Counted from the first letter of the stretch, positions 17,078 through 26,271 are shown. The stretch is DNA of 64,000 nucleotides from Noviluteimonas caseinilytica (GCF_018406605.1 NZ_AP024545.1:186001-250000); one strand, 5' to 3'. Program-made: numbers and translations. The notes: generated by a model from the sequence alone, not told the origin.

Positions 17078-18675
17078 CGCGCGCGCGACAACACCGGCGC
17101 GACGTCGTCGCCCGCCGGCAACGTGCCGAACACCTGGCCCCGCGCACCCGCCAGGCGACTGCGGCAGAACAGGTCCGCGCACGCGGCATTCGCCCGCAAC
17201 AACACCGACGCCTGCAAGGCGAGCGCCATGCGTTCGACCAGCATGCGCGCCTCCGCTTCCTGCGGCGCGCCCGTGGCGTCGCGCAGGCGCGTCGTTTCCG
17301 CATCGAGCGCCGCATGCAATCCACTCGCTGCATCGAGTTCGGCGAAGAAGGCCGCCGCGCTCTCCGGCTCGCGGTGCAACGCGCGCAGCACGTCGAGGCA
17401 CTGGATGTTGCCGCTGCCTTCCCAGATCGAATTGAGCGGCGCCTGCCGGTACAGGCGCGGCAGGATCGATTCCTCGACGTAGCCCGCACCGCCCAGGCAC
17501 TCCTGCGCTTCGTTGACGAACGCCGGCGCGCGCTTGCAGATCCAGTACTTGCCGATCGCGGTGGCGATGCGCGCGAATGCGGCTTCGCCCGCATCGCGCC
17601 CGGCGGCATCCACGGCGCGCGCGACCCGCATCGATAAAGCAAGCGCCGCTTCGGCTTCCAGCGCCAAGTCGGCGAGCACGTTGCGCATCAACGGCTGGTC
17701 GACGAGCAACTTCCCGAACGCACTGCGATGCCGCGCATGGTGCAGCGCGTGCGCAAGCGCCATGCGCATTTCCGCCGCCGAGCCCAGCATGCAGTCCAGG
17801 CGCGTCAGCATCACCATGTCGAGGATGGTCGCGATGCCGCGACCTTCGTCGCCGATGCGTCGTGCCCATGCGCCCTGGAATTCGACTTCCGAAGACGCAT
17901 TCGACCAGTCGCCCAACTTGTCCTTCAGCCGCACCAGCGTGAACGCATTGCGCGCGCCGTCGGGCAGGCGCCGCGGCAACAGGAAGCACGTGAGCCCGCC
18001 CGGTGCCTGCGCCAGCACGAGGAACCCGTCGGACATCGGCGCGCTGAAAAACCATTTGTGCCCGGTGAGCGCGTACGTGCCCGTCTCGGCGAGCGCGTCG
18101 GCGCGCGTGGTGTTGGCGCGCACGTCCGACCCGCCCTGCGTCTCCGTCATGCCCATGCCCAGCGTCACGCCGCGCTTGTCGCCGATCGGCACCTCGCGTG
18201 CGTCGTAATGCGGCGCGGCGGCCTTGGCGGCCCACTCGGCCAGCGTGGGTTCGCGGCGCAGCGCGGGCACCGCCGCATGCGTCATCGTCAGCGGGCAACT
18301 GGTGCCGGGTTCCACCTGGTGGTGCAGGTAGCTCAACGCCGCGCGCGCCACGTGCACGCCTTGCGCCGGCGCGTGCCACGACAGGCCGGCGACGCCGTGT
18401 TCGATCGCGGCCTGCATCAGCGCGTGGTAGTTCGGGTGGAACTCCACGCGATCGATGCGCGCCCCGAACCGGTCGTGCGTGCGCAGCCGCGGCCTGTCGC
18501 GATGCGCATCGAACGAGAGCGCGTACAACGCATCGCCCGCAAGCCGCGCGTAGGTTTCGATGCGTCCCGCATGCGCCCCCGCCCCTTCGCGCGCCACCGC
18601 GTCCCGCAATGCAGCATCGTCGGCCCACAGGTCGCGCGGGGCGAATTCGGGGGGCTGGTTGGTCGGCTCGGTCAT
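17074..18675 (-). CDS. aidB: AidB-like acyl-CoA dehydrogenase family flavoprotein
   Basis: A 533-residue acyl-CoA dehydrogenase homologue of the AidB subgroup, which in E. coli belongs to the adaptive response to alkylation and binds DNA and FAD. Distinctive AidB stretches are VEFHPNYHALMQAA, GMGMTETQGGSDVRANTT, GHKWFFSAPMSDGFLVLAQ, FLLPRRLPDGARNAF and IWEGSGNIQCLDVLR. Length matches AidB (~540). No ada or alkB gene is nearby, so a link to alkylation damage rests on family knowledge only. It lies upstream of nothing on its strand; its 3' end overlaps the HD hydrolase gene by 4 bases. Confidence 0.88.
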   Translation of the reverse strand: MTEPTNQPPEFAPRDLWADDAALRDAVAREGAGAHAGRIETYARLAGDALYALSFDAHRDRPRLRTHDRFGARIDRVEFHPNYHALMQAAIEHGVAGLSWHAPAQGVHVARAALSYLHHQVEPGTSCPLTMTHAAVPALRREPTLAEWAAKAAAPHYDAREVPIGDKRGVTLGMGMTETQGGSDVRANTTRADALAETGTYALTGHKWFFSAPMSDGFLVLAQAPGGLTCFLLPRRLPDGARNAFTLVRLKDKLGDWSNASSEVEFQGAWARRIGDEGRGIATILDMVMLTRLDCMLGSAAEMRMALAHALHHARHRSAFGKLLVDQPLMRNVLADLALEAEAALALSMRVARAVDAAGRDAGEAAFARIATAIGKYWICKRAPAFVNEAQECLGGAGYVEESILPRLYRQAPLNSIWEGSGNIQCLDVLRALHREPESAAAFFAELDAASGLHAALDAETTRLRDATGAPQEAEARMLVERMALALQASVLLRANAACADLFCRSRLAGARGQVFGTLPAGDDVAPVLSRAR

Positions 18676-18703
18676 GGCCGCATTCTGCGCCCGCCGCGCG
18701 CCC

Positions 18704-18731
18704 GAAAAAAAACCCCGCCGGAGCGGGGTTT
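18704..18731 (-). terminator. Rho-independent terminator of the cold-shock gene
   Basis: On the minus strand, a 9-bp perfect stem (AAACCCCGC/GCGGGGTTT, 4-base loop; arms 18723-18731 and 18710-18718) is followed by a run of T residues (18711-18704). It starts about 24 bases after the cold-shock stop codon, and is the clearest intrinsic terminator in the window. Confidence 0.9.
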
Positions 18732-18754
18732 CCCTTGCTGCGTTGCGTGTCCGG

Positions 18755-18961
18755 TCAGGCGACCGGGATCACGCCAGCGGCTTGCGCTCCCTTCGGACCC
18801 TGCACGACGTCGTAGCTGACGCGCTGGCCTTCCTGCAGGCTGCGAAAGCCCTTGGAGTTGATCGCCGAGTAATGCACGAACACATCGGCGCTTCCGTCTT
18901 CCGGGGCGATGAACCCGAAACCCTTCGCGTCGTTGAACCACTTCACGGTGCCGTACTGCAT
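18755..18961 (-). CDS. Cold-shock protein, CspA family
   Basis: A 68-residue single cold-shock domain that binds single-stranded RNA/DNA and acts as an RNA chaperone. RNP1 (KGFGFI) and RNP2 (VFVHYS) are intact, and the protein begins MQYGTVKWFNDAKGFGFI. GAGGT lies about 10 bases before the ATG. A probable promoter at 19032-19059 would leave a leader of about 65 bases, and the gene ends in a strong terminator, so it is monocistronic. Confidence 0.95.
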   Translation of the reverse strand: MQYGTVKWFNDAKGFGFIAPEDGSADVFVHYSAINSKGFRSLQEGQRVSYDVVQGPKGAQAAGVIPVA

Positions 18962-19031
18962 AACCTGTGTGACCTCGTCTGGATGCGATGTACGTGCGCA
19001 CCGGTGCGGGGGCCCGGGGCGCACGGGCCGG

Positions 19032-19059
19032 AGTATGCATGGATGAACGGGACGCGCAA
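19032..19059 (-). promoter_or_regulatory. Candidate promoter of the cold-shock gene
   Basis: Minus strand: TTGCGC (19059-19054), 16-base spacer, CATACT (19037-19032). Each box matches about four of six consensus bases. It lies just outside the 3' end of the phosphorylase gene. Confidence 0.4.
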
Positions 19060-19076
19060 CACCGCGCCGGCACGGC

Positions 19077-19826
19077 TCAATCGGCGAGCAGCGACCGCAG
19101 CAATGGCGGGATTCCACTGGAAGCGGTTTCAACGATGGACAGGACGTCGGCCATCGTGATTTCCGCATCGTCGCCGCAGCCGGCCGCCCAGTTGGCGACG
19201 ATGCCGAGGCACGCATATTGCAGGCCCATTTCGCGCGCGAGGCCCGCCTCGGGCATGCCGGTCATGCCGACCAGGTCGCAGCCGTCGCGGCGCATGCGCG
19301 CGATCTCCGCGCGCGTTTCCAGGCGGGGACCCTGGGTGGCGCCGTAGCAGCCACCGTCGACGACGGCCACGCCCGCACGCTGCGCTGCAGCGAGGACCTG
19401 CGCGCGCACGGCATTGGTGTACGGATCGCCGAAGTCGACGTGCAGCACGTCGGTGCCGGGCTCCTCGCAGATCGTCGAGACGCGGCCCCAGGTGTAGTCG
19501 ATCAACTGGTCGGGGCACGCGAGCACGCCGGGTCCGAAGCGTTCGGTGATGCCGCCCACCGTGTTGATCGCGAGCACGCGGGTGACCCCGATCTTGTGCA
19601 GCGCAGCGAGGTTGGCGCGGTAGTTGATGCGGTGCGGCGGGACGCCGTGGTCTTCGCCGTGGCGCGCGAGGAATGCGACGCGCTTGCCATCGATCATGCC
19701 CACGCGCACCGGCCCGGACGGGAAGCCGTAATGCGTTTCCGGCAGGTGGGTCTCGACCGCTTCGAGCCCGGCGATGCGATAGACGCCGGTGCCGCCGATG
19801 ACGCCCAGGGCGATGTCCGCGTGCAT
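19077..19826 (-). CDS. S-methyl-5'-thioinosine phosphorylase (MTAP/PNP family)
   Basis: A 249-residue trimeric-type nucleoside phosphorylase. Phosphate and nucleoside-binding stretches are visible: IGGTGVY, FLARHGEDH, NTVGGI, GGCYGATQGPRLETRAEI and GMTGMPEAGLAREM. The GMTGMPEA segment and the IVANWAAG region are more like the Pseudomonas thioinosine phosphorylase than MTA phosphorylase, where a catalytic Asp follows (TDYD). It would salvage thioribose-1-phosphate and hypoxanthine from polyamine/quorum-sensing by-products, and hypoxanthine can then go to the neighbouring Hpt. It starts 2 bases after hpt. MTA phosphorylase activity cannot be ruled out. Confidence 0.85.
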   Translation of the reverse strand: MHADIALGVIGGTGVYRIAGLEAVETHLPETHYGFPSGPVRVGMIDGKRVAFLARHGEDHGVPPHRINYRANLAALHKIGVTRVLAINTVGGITERFGPGVLACPDQLIDYTWGRVSTICEEPGTDVLHVDFGDPYTNAVRAQVLAAAQRAGVAVVDGGCYGATQGPRLETRAEIARMRRDGCDLVGMTGMPEAGLAREMGLQYACLGIVANWAAGCGDDAEITMADVLSIVETASSGIPPLLRSLLAD

Positions 19827-19828
19827 GC

Positions 19829-20386
19829 TCACTCCTTCAGCGCGTAGATGGCCGGCAGGTTGCGGCCCTGTTCCTTGAAGTCCATGCCGTAGCCGAACAC
19901 GTAGCGGTCCGGCACCACGAGGCCGGCGTAGTCGGCGTGCAGGCCGGCCACGCAGCGGTCGTGCTGCTTGACGGCGAGCGCGGCGATGCGGACGTCGCTC
20001 GCGCCCTGCTGCCGGCACCACGCGCGCACTTCGGCCAGCGTGTGGCCTTCGTCGACGATGTCGTCGACCAGCAACACGCGACGGCCGCGCAGCGGCGTGG
20101 CCGGACGATGCTTCCAGTGCAGCGCGCCGCCCGACGTGGCGCCGCGATAGCGCGTTGCATGCAGGTAATCGAATTCCAGGTCGAGCCCCAGCGCGCCGAT
20201 CTCCAGCGCGAGCTGGCCGGCGAACGGCAGGCCGCCGTGCATCACCGTGAGGTACACGGGCACGCTGCCGGCGAAGTCGTTGCGGATGCGCGCGGCCATC
20301 CGCGCGATCGCCTGTTCGATGACCTGCCGGTCGTGGATGACGTCGGCGGTGGCGAGCGCTTCAGGCAGATCGTGCGGCAGCTTCAT
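19829..20386 (-). CDS. hpt: Hypoxanthine-guanine phosphoribosyltransferase
   Basis: A 185-residue type I phosphoribosyltransferase that converts hypoxanthine or guanine plus PRPP to IMP or GMP. The PRPP-binding loop is RVLLVDDIVDEGHTL (~105-119); the loop I region is TVMHGGLPFAG, and the base-binding VPDRYVFGYGMDF is near residue 165. Its ATG overlaps the nagZ stop (ATGA), and it is followed after 2 bases by the thioinosine phosphorylase, so the salvage steps are coupled in one transcript. Confidence 0.93.
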   Translation of the reverse strand: MKLPHDLPEALATADVIHDRQVIEQAIARMAARIRNDFAGSVPVYLTVMHGGLPFAGQLALEIGALGLDLEFDYLHATRYRGATSGGALHWKHRPATPLRGRRVLLVDDIVDEGHTLAEVRAWCRQQGASDVRIAALAVKQHDRCVAGLHADYAGLVVPDRYVFGYGMDFKEQGRNLPAIYALKE

Positions 20387-21381
20387 GCGAGGTCGCCCCC
20401 GAAGCGTGCGTGCGATTCCTGGTAGCGCGCGTCGGCGAGCAGGCCGTCCCACGCGAGCGGACCGCGACCGATCAGGCCGGCGAGCGCCATCGTGTTGAGC
20501 GTGCGGCCTTCCACCGCGGCGAGCGATTCGGTCACCAGGTCCGGATGGCAGACGAGCACCACATCGCAGCCTGCATCCAGGTGCGCATCGATGCGCGCCT
20601 TGACGCCGCCGGCGGAGAACGCCGCGGCCATGCCGATGTCGTCGGAGAACACGACCCCGCGGAAGCCCATCTGCTTGCGCAGGATGTCCTGGATCCACAC
20701 CGGCGAATACCCGGCCGGTTCCGGCGCGACCTGCGGATACACCACGTGCGCCATCATCACCGCGTCGGCGCCGGCATCGATGCCGGCCACGAACGGCACG
20801 AGGTCGAGCAGTTCGATTTCGCCGAACGGACGCGGATCCACCGCATCGTCGAAGTGCGTGTCTTCGAGCACCGAACCGTGGCCGGGGAAATGCTTGAGCG
20901 TGGCCGCCATGTCGGCGGCGTGCATGCCGGCGACATAGGCGCGCGTGAACTCGGCGACGATCTGCGGATCGTGCGAGAACGCGCGGTCGCCGATCGCGCG
21001 GTTGCCGCGGCCCAGGTCCACGACGGGCGCGAAGCTGAGGTCCACGCCGCTGGCGCGCACTTCGCTCGCCATGAGCCAGGCATGTTCCTTCGCCAGTTCG
21101 ATCGCACGGTCGGGGTTGCTGCCGTAGAGCTTGCCGAAGCCTTCCAGCGCGGGCAGCGCGCTGTACCCGTCGCGGAAGCGCTGCACGCGGCCGCCTTCCT
21201 GGTCCACGCACACCAGCTGCGGGCGCGGCGCGGCTTCGCGGATGGCCTGCGAGAGTTCGGCGACCTGCTGGCGCGAGGCGAAGTTGCGGGCGAACAGGAT
21301 CACGCCGGCGCACGCATCGTGCTGCAGCCAGTCGCGTTCCTGTGCGTTGAGTTCGGTGCCGGCGACGCCGATCACGAGCAT
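20383..21381 (-). CDS. nagZ: Beta-N-acetylglucosaminidase (glycoside hydrolase family 3)
   Basis: A 332-residue cytosolic enzyme that removes GlcNAc from anhydromuropeptides in cell-wall recycling. Family motifs are VCVDQEGGRVQRF, the KHFPGHG catalytic-histidine loop and the nucleophile Asp in VVFSDDIGMAAA. Length is standard for NagZ. It is the first gene of the nagZ-hpt-phosphorylase operon, starting 40 bases after rlmD. Confidence 0.95.
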   Translation of the reverse strand: MLVIGVAGTELNAQERDWLQHDACAGVILFARNFASRQQVAELSQAIREAAPRPQLVCVDQEGGRVQRFRDGYSALPALEGFGKLYGSNPDRAIELAKEHAWLMASEVRASGVDLSFAPVVDLGRGNRAIGDRAFSHDPQIVAEFTRAYVAGMHAADMAATLKHFPGHGSVLEDTHFDDAVDPRPFGEIELLDLVPFVAGIDAGADAVMMAHVVYPQVAPEPAGYSPVWIQDILRKQMGFRGVVFSDDIGMAAAFSAGGVKARIDAHLDAGCDVVLVCHPDLVTESLAAVEGRTLNTMALAGLIGRGPLAWDGLLADARYQESHARFGGDLA

Positions 21382-21420
21382 GCGGGGGATTCCTTCTGGG
21401 TCAGGCGCCGGATCATACGG

Positions 21421-22755
21421 TCAGCGCGGTTCGAACATCGCGATGCTTTCCACATGCGCGGTATGGGGGAACATGTCCATCACGCCGGCCGCGCGCAGCT
21501 TCCAGCCGCGCTCGTTCACGAGGTACCCGGCGTCGCGCGCCAGCGAGGCCGGGTGGCAGCTCACGTAGACGATGCGCTTCAGGCCGCCCAGCGGCAGTTG
21601 CTTGAGCACCACGTCGGCGCCCGAGCGCGGCGGGTCGAGCAGCAGGCGGTCGAAGCCGGCGCGCATCCAGGCGTGCGCGGACAGGTCCTGCGCGAGGTCG
21701 GCGGCGTGGAAGTCCACGTTGTCCAGGTGGTTGTGCGTGGCGTTCTCGCGTGCGCGGCGGATGAGGCCGGCGTCGCCTTCCACGCCCACGACTTCGTTCG
21801 CCACGCGCGCCAGCGGCAGCGTGAAATTGCCGAGGCCGCAGAACAGGTCGAGCACGCGATCGCCGGCTTGCACGTCGAGCAGGTCGAGCGTGCGCGCGAT
21901 CATCTTCTGGTTGAGCCCGGCGTTGACCTGGATGAAGTCGAGCGGGCGGAACTGGAGTTCGATGTCCCACGCCGGCAGCGTGAACGCGAGCTTCGGCGCA
22001 TGCGGCCACAACGCGTGCACCGAATCGATGCCGCCGGGCTGCAGGAAGATCGCGAAGTCGTGCGCCTGCGCGAACGCGGTGAGCGCGGCAAGGTCGCACT
22101 CGGACAACGGCATCATGTGGCGGAACACGAGCGCCACGGTGTCGTCGCCCGCGATGAATTCCACCTGCGGCACCTGGGCGCGCGCATCGAGGCCGTCGAT
22201 CAGCGCCGACAACGCGGCGATCTTCATGCCGATCTGCGGCATCACCGTGTGGCATTCCGACAGGTCGGCGACGAAGCGCCCGTCCTGTTCGCGGAAGCCG
22301 ACGAGCGTCTTGTCCTTCTTGTCGACGCGACGCACGGAGAAGCGGCCCTTGCGGCGATAGCCCCACGCGGCATCGACGAGGGGTTCGAGCACGGTCTGCG
22401 GCGTGACGTGGCCGATGCGTTCGAGGTTGTCCAGCAGCACGCGTTGCTTGGCGTGGATTTGCTTGCCTTCGTCGAGGTGCTGGAGCGCGCAGCCGCCGCA
22501 GGTGCCGAAGTGCGGGCAGCGCGGGGTCACGCGGTCGGGCGAGGCGGAGAGGACTTCCAGGGTCCTGGCTTCGTCGAAGCTGCGATGGCGCTGCGTGAGC
22601 TGCGCCACCACGGTTTCGCCCGGCAGCGCGCCGGACACGAACACGGCCTTGCCGGCGCCGGGGACCTTGGGATCTGCGCGGCGCGCGACACCGCGGCCGT
22701 CGTGGGTCTGATCGACGATGTCGATCGTGAAAGGGGTCTGGTCGATGCGGGCCAA
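21421..22755 (-). CDS. rlmD: 23S rRNA (uracil-1939-C5)-methyltransferase
   Basis: A 444-residue SAM-dependent RNA methyltransferase. An N-terminal TRAM-like beta-barrel (IDIVDQTHDGRGVAR) is followed by Fe-S cluster cysteines in CPHFGTCGGCALQH. The SAM-binding motif is LDLFCGLGNFTLPLA; LLLDPPRSGAD and the catalytic Cys in YVSCHPASLARD follow. The most upstream usable codon is TTG at 22755, matching the family N terminus; no in-frame ATG replaces it, so a TTG start is likely. A GATAAT box lies about 35 bases upstream, with no clear -35. Confidence 0.93.
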   Translation of the reverse strand: MARIDQTPFTIDIVDQTHDGRGVARRADPKVPGAGKAVFVSGALPGETVVAQLTQRHRSFDEARTLEVLSASPDRVTPRCPHFGTCGGCALQHLDEGKQIHAKQRVLLDNLERIGHVTPQTVLEPLVDAAWGYRRKGRFSVRRVDKKDKTLVGFREQDGRFVADLSECHTVMPQIGMKIAALSALIDGLDARAQVPQVEFIAGDDTVALVFRHMMPLSECDLAALTAFAQAHDFAIFLQPGGIDSVHALWPHAPKLAFTLPAWDIELQFRPLDFIQVNAGLNQKMIARTLDLLDVQAGDRVLDLFCGLGNFTLPLARVANEVVGVEGDAGLIRRARENATHNHLDNVDFHAADLAQDLSAHAWMRAGFDRLLLDPPRSGADVVLKQLPLGGLKRIVYVSCHPASLARDAGYLVNERGWKLRAAGVMDMFPHTAHVESIAMFEPR

Positions 22756-22821
22756 GGGAACGACTTCGGGGGACGGCGGCCGGGCATTATCGCCGGTCGC
22801 GCGCCCCCCGGGCCCGCAGGC

Positions 22822-23451
22822 TTACTTCTGCTTCCAGGCGCCGCCCGCGTCCTGGTACCACCAGCCGCCGTGCGCGCTGTCGACCCACTGCTTGGCGAAG
22901 ATGGCGCGGAGCTTGCCTTCCCAGTCCGGGTGGCCGTTGGCGACCGCCATTTCGCGGTACAGGGCCTTGCGGTCGCGGTTGTCGTCGTTCACGGCCGACT
23001 GCATGCCCACGCGGTCCTTCAGCTCCAGCTGCGCCGGATCGCGCAGCACCACCAGGCCATCGTTGCTGTAGCCCAGCGCGCCGGCGTCGAAGCCCTTGCG
23101 CAGGCTCGCGTCGAAGCGCGATTCCATGCGGGCCTGGATGGCCTGGATGGCCGGTGCCTTGATGCTGATGTCGGGCGTCTCCTGCGCCTGCGCGCTGCCG
23201 ATGCCGACCAGCGAGAGCGGATCGATGCGGCGGATCAGCGCGGCCATGCCGCCGCCCGGCGTGGCCGGCTTGGCGGGCTGGGTGGCGGCGTCGTCGCCGA
23301 TCACCTTCTCGACGAATTGCTTCGCCGCTTCCTTCGCTTCGGCCGCGGGGAAGTACACGTTGATGGTGACGCAGGCGCTGAGCGCCGCCAGGGCGCCCAT
23401 CGATGCGAGCGAACCGCCCAGGAAGCCGGCTTTCGAACGTCGGTTGCGCAT
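22822..23451 (-). CDS. DUF1318 lipoprotein, YdbL family
   Basis: A 209-residue envelope protein. It has a lipoprotein signal peptide ending ALSAC (Cys ~24), then TINVYFPAAEAKEAAKQFV, the typical start of DUF1318 proteins, and ends in a Trp-rich tail (GGWWYQDAGGAW). The C-terminal half (RMESRFDASLRKGF, ALGYSNDGLVVLRD, NDDNRDRKALYREMA) matches YdbL. The ATG at 23451 has AAGGA upstream; an earlier ATG at 23487 overlaps the ydbH stop but would add twelve residues before the signal peptide. In E. coli YdbL works with the AsmA-like YdbH and lipoprotein YnbE in outer-membrane homeostasis. Confidence 0.85.
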   Translation of the reverse strand: MRNRRSKAGFLGGSLASMGALAALSACVTINVYFPAAEAKEAAKQFVEKVIGDDAATQPAKPATPGGGMAALIRRIDPLSLVGIGSAQAQETPDISIKAPAIQAIQARMESRFDASLRKGFDAGALGYSNDGLVVLRDPAQLELKDRVGMQSAVNDDNRDRKALYREMAVANGHPDWEGKLRAIFAKQWVDSAHGGWWYQDAGGAWKQK

Positions 23452-23483
23452 GTTGGAGTCCTTGGCGTTGCGTGGATGGAAGG

Positions 23484-25505
23484 TCATTCGACGACGGGTT
23501 TCACCTCGCCCGAGCCGACCGCCGCGAGGCGTTCGACGAGGGTGGGCCAATCGACCCGGCGGTGGATCCCGTTGACCGTCAGGCGCGGGATGCCCGCACC
23601 GTCGACGATAGTAAAGGTGTCGCCCGCTGAACGCAGGCCCGTCATTTCACACACTTCGTTGGCCAGGCGACAGCCGATGCCGATGCGCCGATAACCGAAG
23701 TCGTCGAACAGCCCGATCAGCTTGCCCTGCAGGGTGGTGACGAACGAGGAATCGCCGACGCTCGAAATGCTCTGCACGGCGCGCTGGCTGATGCGCTGGC
23801 GCACGCCGCGCGGCGGCGTGTCGGTGTGCAGCCGTGCGTCGAAGGCCGTGACGCTCCAGTCGACCAGGCGCAGCGCGTCGATCGTGCCGTCCAGGCGCCC
23901 GGTGATGCTGCCGAAGTCGAAGACTTCGGTGAGGGCGAGCAAATCGAGGTCGTCGATGCGCAGGTCGGCCGCGAGCGTGGGCGCCACGCCGAACGGACGC
24001 TCCATCGATAGCGACGACACATCCACGCGCCCGTCGAACATCGCCATCGACAGGCCGCCTTCGAAGTCGAGGCGTTCGTTCGCGTAGTGCGCGCGCGGCA
24101 GGCGGCCGGTGAGTTCGCCGCGGAAGGCAGGCCAGCCGAACGTGGTGGCGAGCTGGCCGATGTCGAGGTGGTCCACGCGCAGGCCGAACACCGCGTCGGC
24201 GCCCTGCCCGTTCGCCGGCGGGCGCAGCGTCATGTCCTCGAAGCGCAGCGAACCGCCGAGGAAGGGAACATCGACGGGCGCGGTGAGGGCGATCGCGCCG
24301 CGTTCGCTGCGCAGCGGCAGCGAGGCGGCATCGAACTTCAGGCCGTACAGCGCGCCGTCGTGCCAACGCAGCGCACTGGTTTCGGCGGCGTCGCCGGAGA
24401 AGCGCAGTTCGCCGTCGAGGCCATGGAAGGCGAAGCGTCCGCCGGGATCGACGATGTCCACCGCGTGCGGCGTCGCGACGAAATCGCGCAACCCGGATTC
24501 GTCGAGGCGCACGTGCGCATCCAGCGCGCCGGACAGCGCGAGTTCGCCGAGGCCCGCGTTGCCGAGCACGCCGGACAGGTAGCGATCGCGCACGGGGGCG
24601 AGGTCGCGGCTGCGGACCTGCAAATCGAGCGCGCGCAGTGCCGCGTCTTCGGCGAACGTAGCGCTGCCGGTCACTTGCAGCACGTTGCCGTCGTCCCACG
24701 AGAGGCGCGGCAGGCGCCAGCCGTCGCCGACGCGATGTTCGGCCGCGATCGACAACGCGACCGGGGTCGCGGGCAATGCGACGTACGTGGTGCCGACGAG
24801 GAATTCGCCGCCGCGCAGCGTGCCGTCGAGCGTGAGCAGCGACGGCGTTGGCGCATCGTTGATGCGGTAGTCGAAATCGAACGCACCGGCGAGATGGTCG
24901 CCCGCGATGCTGGCGTCGGTGGTTTCGAGTTTCAGGCCGTTCGTTTGCAGATGACCGGCGATCTGCAGCGGACCGCGTTTCGGGCTGCGCACGTCCACGC
25001 GCCCGTCGAGCGTGCCGCCCTGCAGGCGCGCATCCGCCCACGCCTGCGACAACAGGCCTTGCGCCCAGGCGATCGGCACCTGCGCGAGATCGACGCGGGT
25101 GAGATCGGGCGTGGCGGCATTGCGTTCGACGGCGAGCACGCCGCGGCCGCGACCGAAACGCGCGCGCGTATCGGCGGCATCGAAGGCGATCGACAGCGCG
25201 AACGTGTCGCGCCCGCTGCGCAACGTGCCGTCGCACTGCCAGCCTGCGCGCGGCGCACGCCGCAACGGACAGGTCCACGCGAGGTTGCGCGCATGCACGC
25301 CGAGGTCGGGCGCATCGACGCGCGCGGCGGTGAGGTGCAATGCGCCTTCGGTCGCATTCGCGGGCCAGTCCAGGTGCACGTGCACGCCTTCGAGCGTGGC
25401 GATGGGCAGGCGCACGCGGGCGATGTCGGCATCGAGCGTGCGCGCGTGCGCAACGCCGGCGAACAGCGCGAGCAGCAGGGCGACGGCGTGGCGCAGGGGC
25501 TTCAC
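23484..25505 (-). CDS. YdbH-like AsmA-type envelope protein
   Basis: A 673-residue protein with a cleavable signal peptide (LRHAVALLLALFAGVAHA) and then long stretches of predicted beta strand, as in AsmA-like lipid-bridge proteins. The C-terminal part (FRGELTGRLPRAHYANERL, FDGRVDVSSLSMERPFG, SITGRLDGTIDALRLVDWS) resembles the YdbH C-terminal region. The DUF1318 lipoprotein immediately downstream strengthens the call. It probably spans the periplasm and helps move phospholipid or keep outer-membrane balance (family knowledge). It starts with GTG at 25505, 28 bases after recO, without an obvious ribosome site. Confidence 0.75.
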   Translation of the reverse strand: MKPLRHAVALLLALFAGVAHARTLDADIARVRLPIATLEGVHVHLDWPANATEGALHLTAARVDAPDLGVHARNLAWTCPLRRAPRAGWQCDGTLRSGRDTFALSIAFDAADTRARFGRGRGVLAVERNAATPDLTRVDLAQVPIAWAQGLLSQAWADARLQGGTLDGRVDVRSPKRGPLQIAGHLQTNGLKLETTDASIAGDHLAGAFDFDYRINDAPTPSLLTLDGTLRGGEFLVGTTYVALPATPVALSIAAEHRVGDGWRLPRLSWDDGNVLQVTGSATFAEDAALRALDLQVRSRDLAPVRDRYLSGVLGNAGLGELALSGALDAHVRLDESGLRDFVATPHAVDIVDPGGRFAFHGLDGELRFSGDAAETSALRWHDGALYGLKFDAASLPLRSERGAIALTAPVDVPFLGGSLRFEDMTLRPPANGQGADAVFGLRVDHLDIGQLATTFGWPAFRGELTGRLPRAHYANERLDFEGGLSMAMFDGRVDVSSLSMERPFGVAPTLAADLRIDDLDLLALTEVFDFGSITGRLDGTIDALRLVDWSVTAFDARLHTDTPPRGVRQRISQRAVQSISSVGDSSFVTTLQGKLIGLFDDFGYRRIGIGCRLANEVCEMTGLRSAGDTFTIVDGAGIPRLTVNGIHRRVDWPTLVERLAAVGSGEVKPVVE

Positions 25506-25533
25506 CGGCGGGAGGATAGCGGGGCCGGCGTCT

Positions 25534-26271
25534 TCAGGGATTTCGCGGGCGCGACAAGCGCCCGAGTTCGGCCAGCATGTCCCACGACTTCAGCCCGCGC
25601 GGCCCGAGGTGGTGGGCCAGCACGTCGCGCAGGGCGCGGCGCAGGCTGGCGAGGTCTTCCGGGCCGGGCTGGACGTCGGACGCCAGCGCGAGCAAGGCCG
25701 ATCCGGTGGCGGCGGTGTCGCGGTCGCCCTGCCCGCGGTCGTGTCGGACGCGGCGCGGGCCTTGTTCGGGATCGAGGCGATAGCGCGCGGCGGGATCGAT
25801 CGGTACGCCGTCGACATCGACATCCAGCGCGAGGCCGAAGCCCAGGGCTTCGAGCAGGTCGCGTTCGAACAGGCGCAGCGTCCACGCGACCGGTGCGTCC
25901 GAGCCCAGGCCTGCGCGCACCTGGCCGTAGGTCGCGAAGATCTCCGAATGCGGATCGCCGCGCGGCGCCAGGCGCAGCACGAGTTCGTTGACGTAGAACG
26001 CGGCGAGCGCGGCGTCGCCCTGCAGCAGCGGTGCGGCGTCGAGCGCTTCTGCCTGGCGCAGTTGCGCGAGTTCGCCGCGCAGCACGCAATCCAGGCGGAC
26101 GTATTGCAACGGTTGCAACGCGGCGCGCAGCACGTGGCGCTTCGGCCCGCCGACGCCGCGCGCGACCAGCCCCATGCGGCCGTGGTTCTGCGACAGCACT
26201 TCGACGAGCAGGCTGGTCTCGCGCCAGGCGCGCGTGTGCAGGACGTAGGCGGGTTCGTCGACGATGCGCAT
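25534..26271 (-). CDS. recO: DNA repair protein RecO
   Basis: A 245-residue recombination mediator that, with RecR (55023-55613 here) and RecF, loads RecA on gapped DNA. The N-terminal OB-fold reads AYVLHTRAWRETSLLVEVLS and GRMGLVARGVGGPKRH; the helical C-terminal half includes NELVLRLAPRGDPHSEIF. No cysteine zinc cluster is seen, as in many gamma-proteobacterial RecO. It lies 35 bases after era in the lepA-lepB-DUF4845-rnc-era-recO series. Confidence 0.93.
   Translation of the reverse strand: MRIVDEPAYVLHTRAWRETSLLVEVLSQNHGRMGLVARGVGGPKRHVLRAALQPLQYVRLDCVLRGELAQLRQAEALDAAPLLQGDAALAAFYVNELVLRLAPRGDPHSEIFATYGQVRAGLGSDAPVAWTLRLFERDLLEALGFGLALDVDVDGVPIDPAARYRLDPEQGPRRVRHDRGQGDRDTAATGSALLALASDVQPGPEDLASLRRALRDVLAHHLGPRGLKSWDMLAELGRLSRPRNP

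Noticed and set aside
20410..23694. Plus-strand frame of 1094 codons without stop
   Set aside because: It lies antisense to nagZ, rlmD and ydbL, all with clear family motifs. Its His/Arg/Ala-heavy translation is the usual shadow in very GC-rich DNA.
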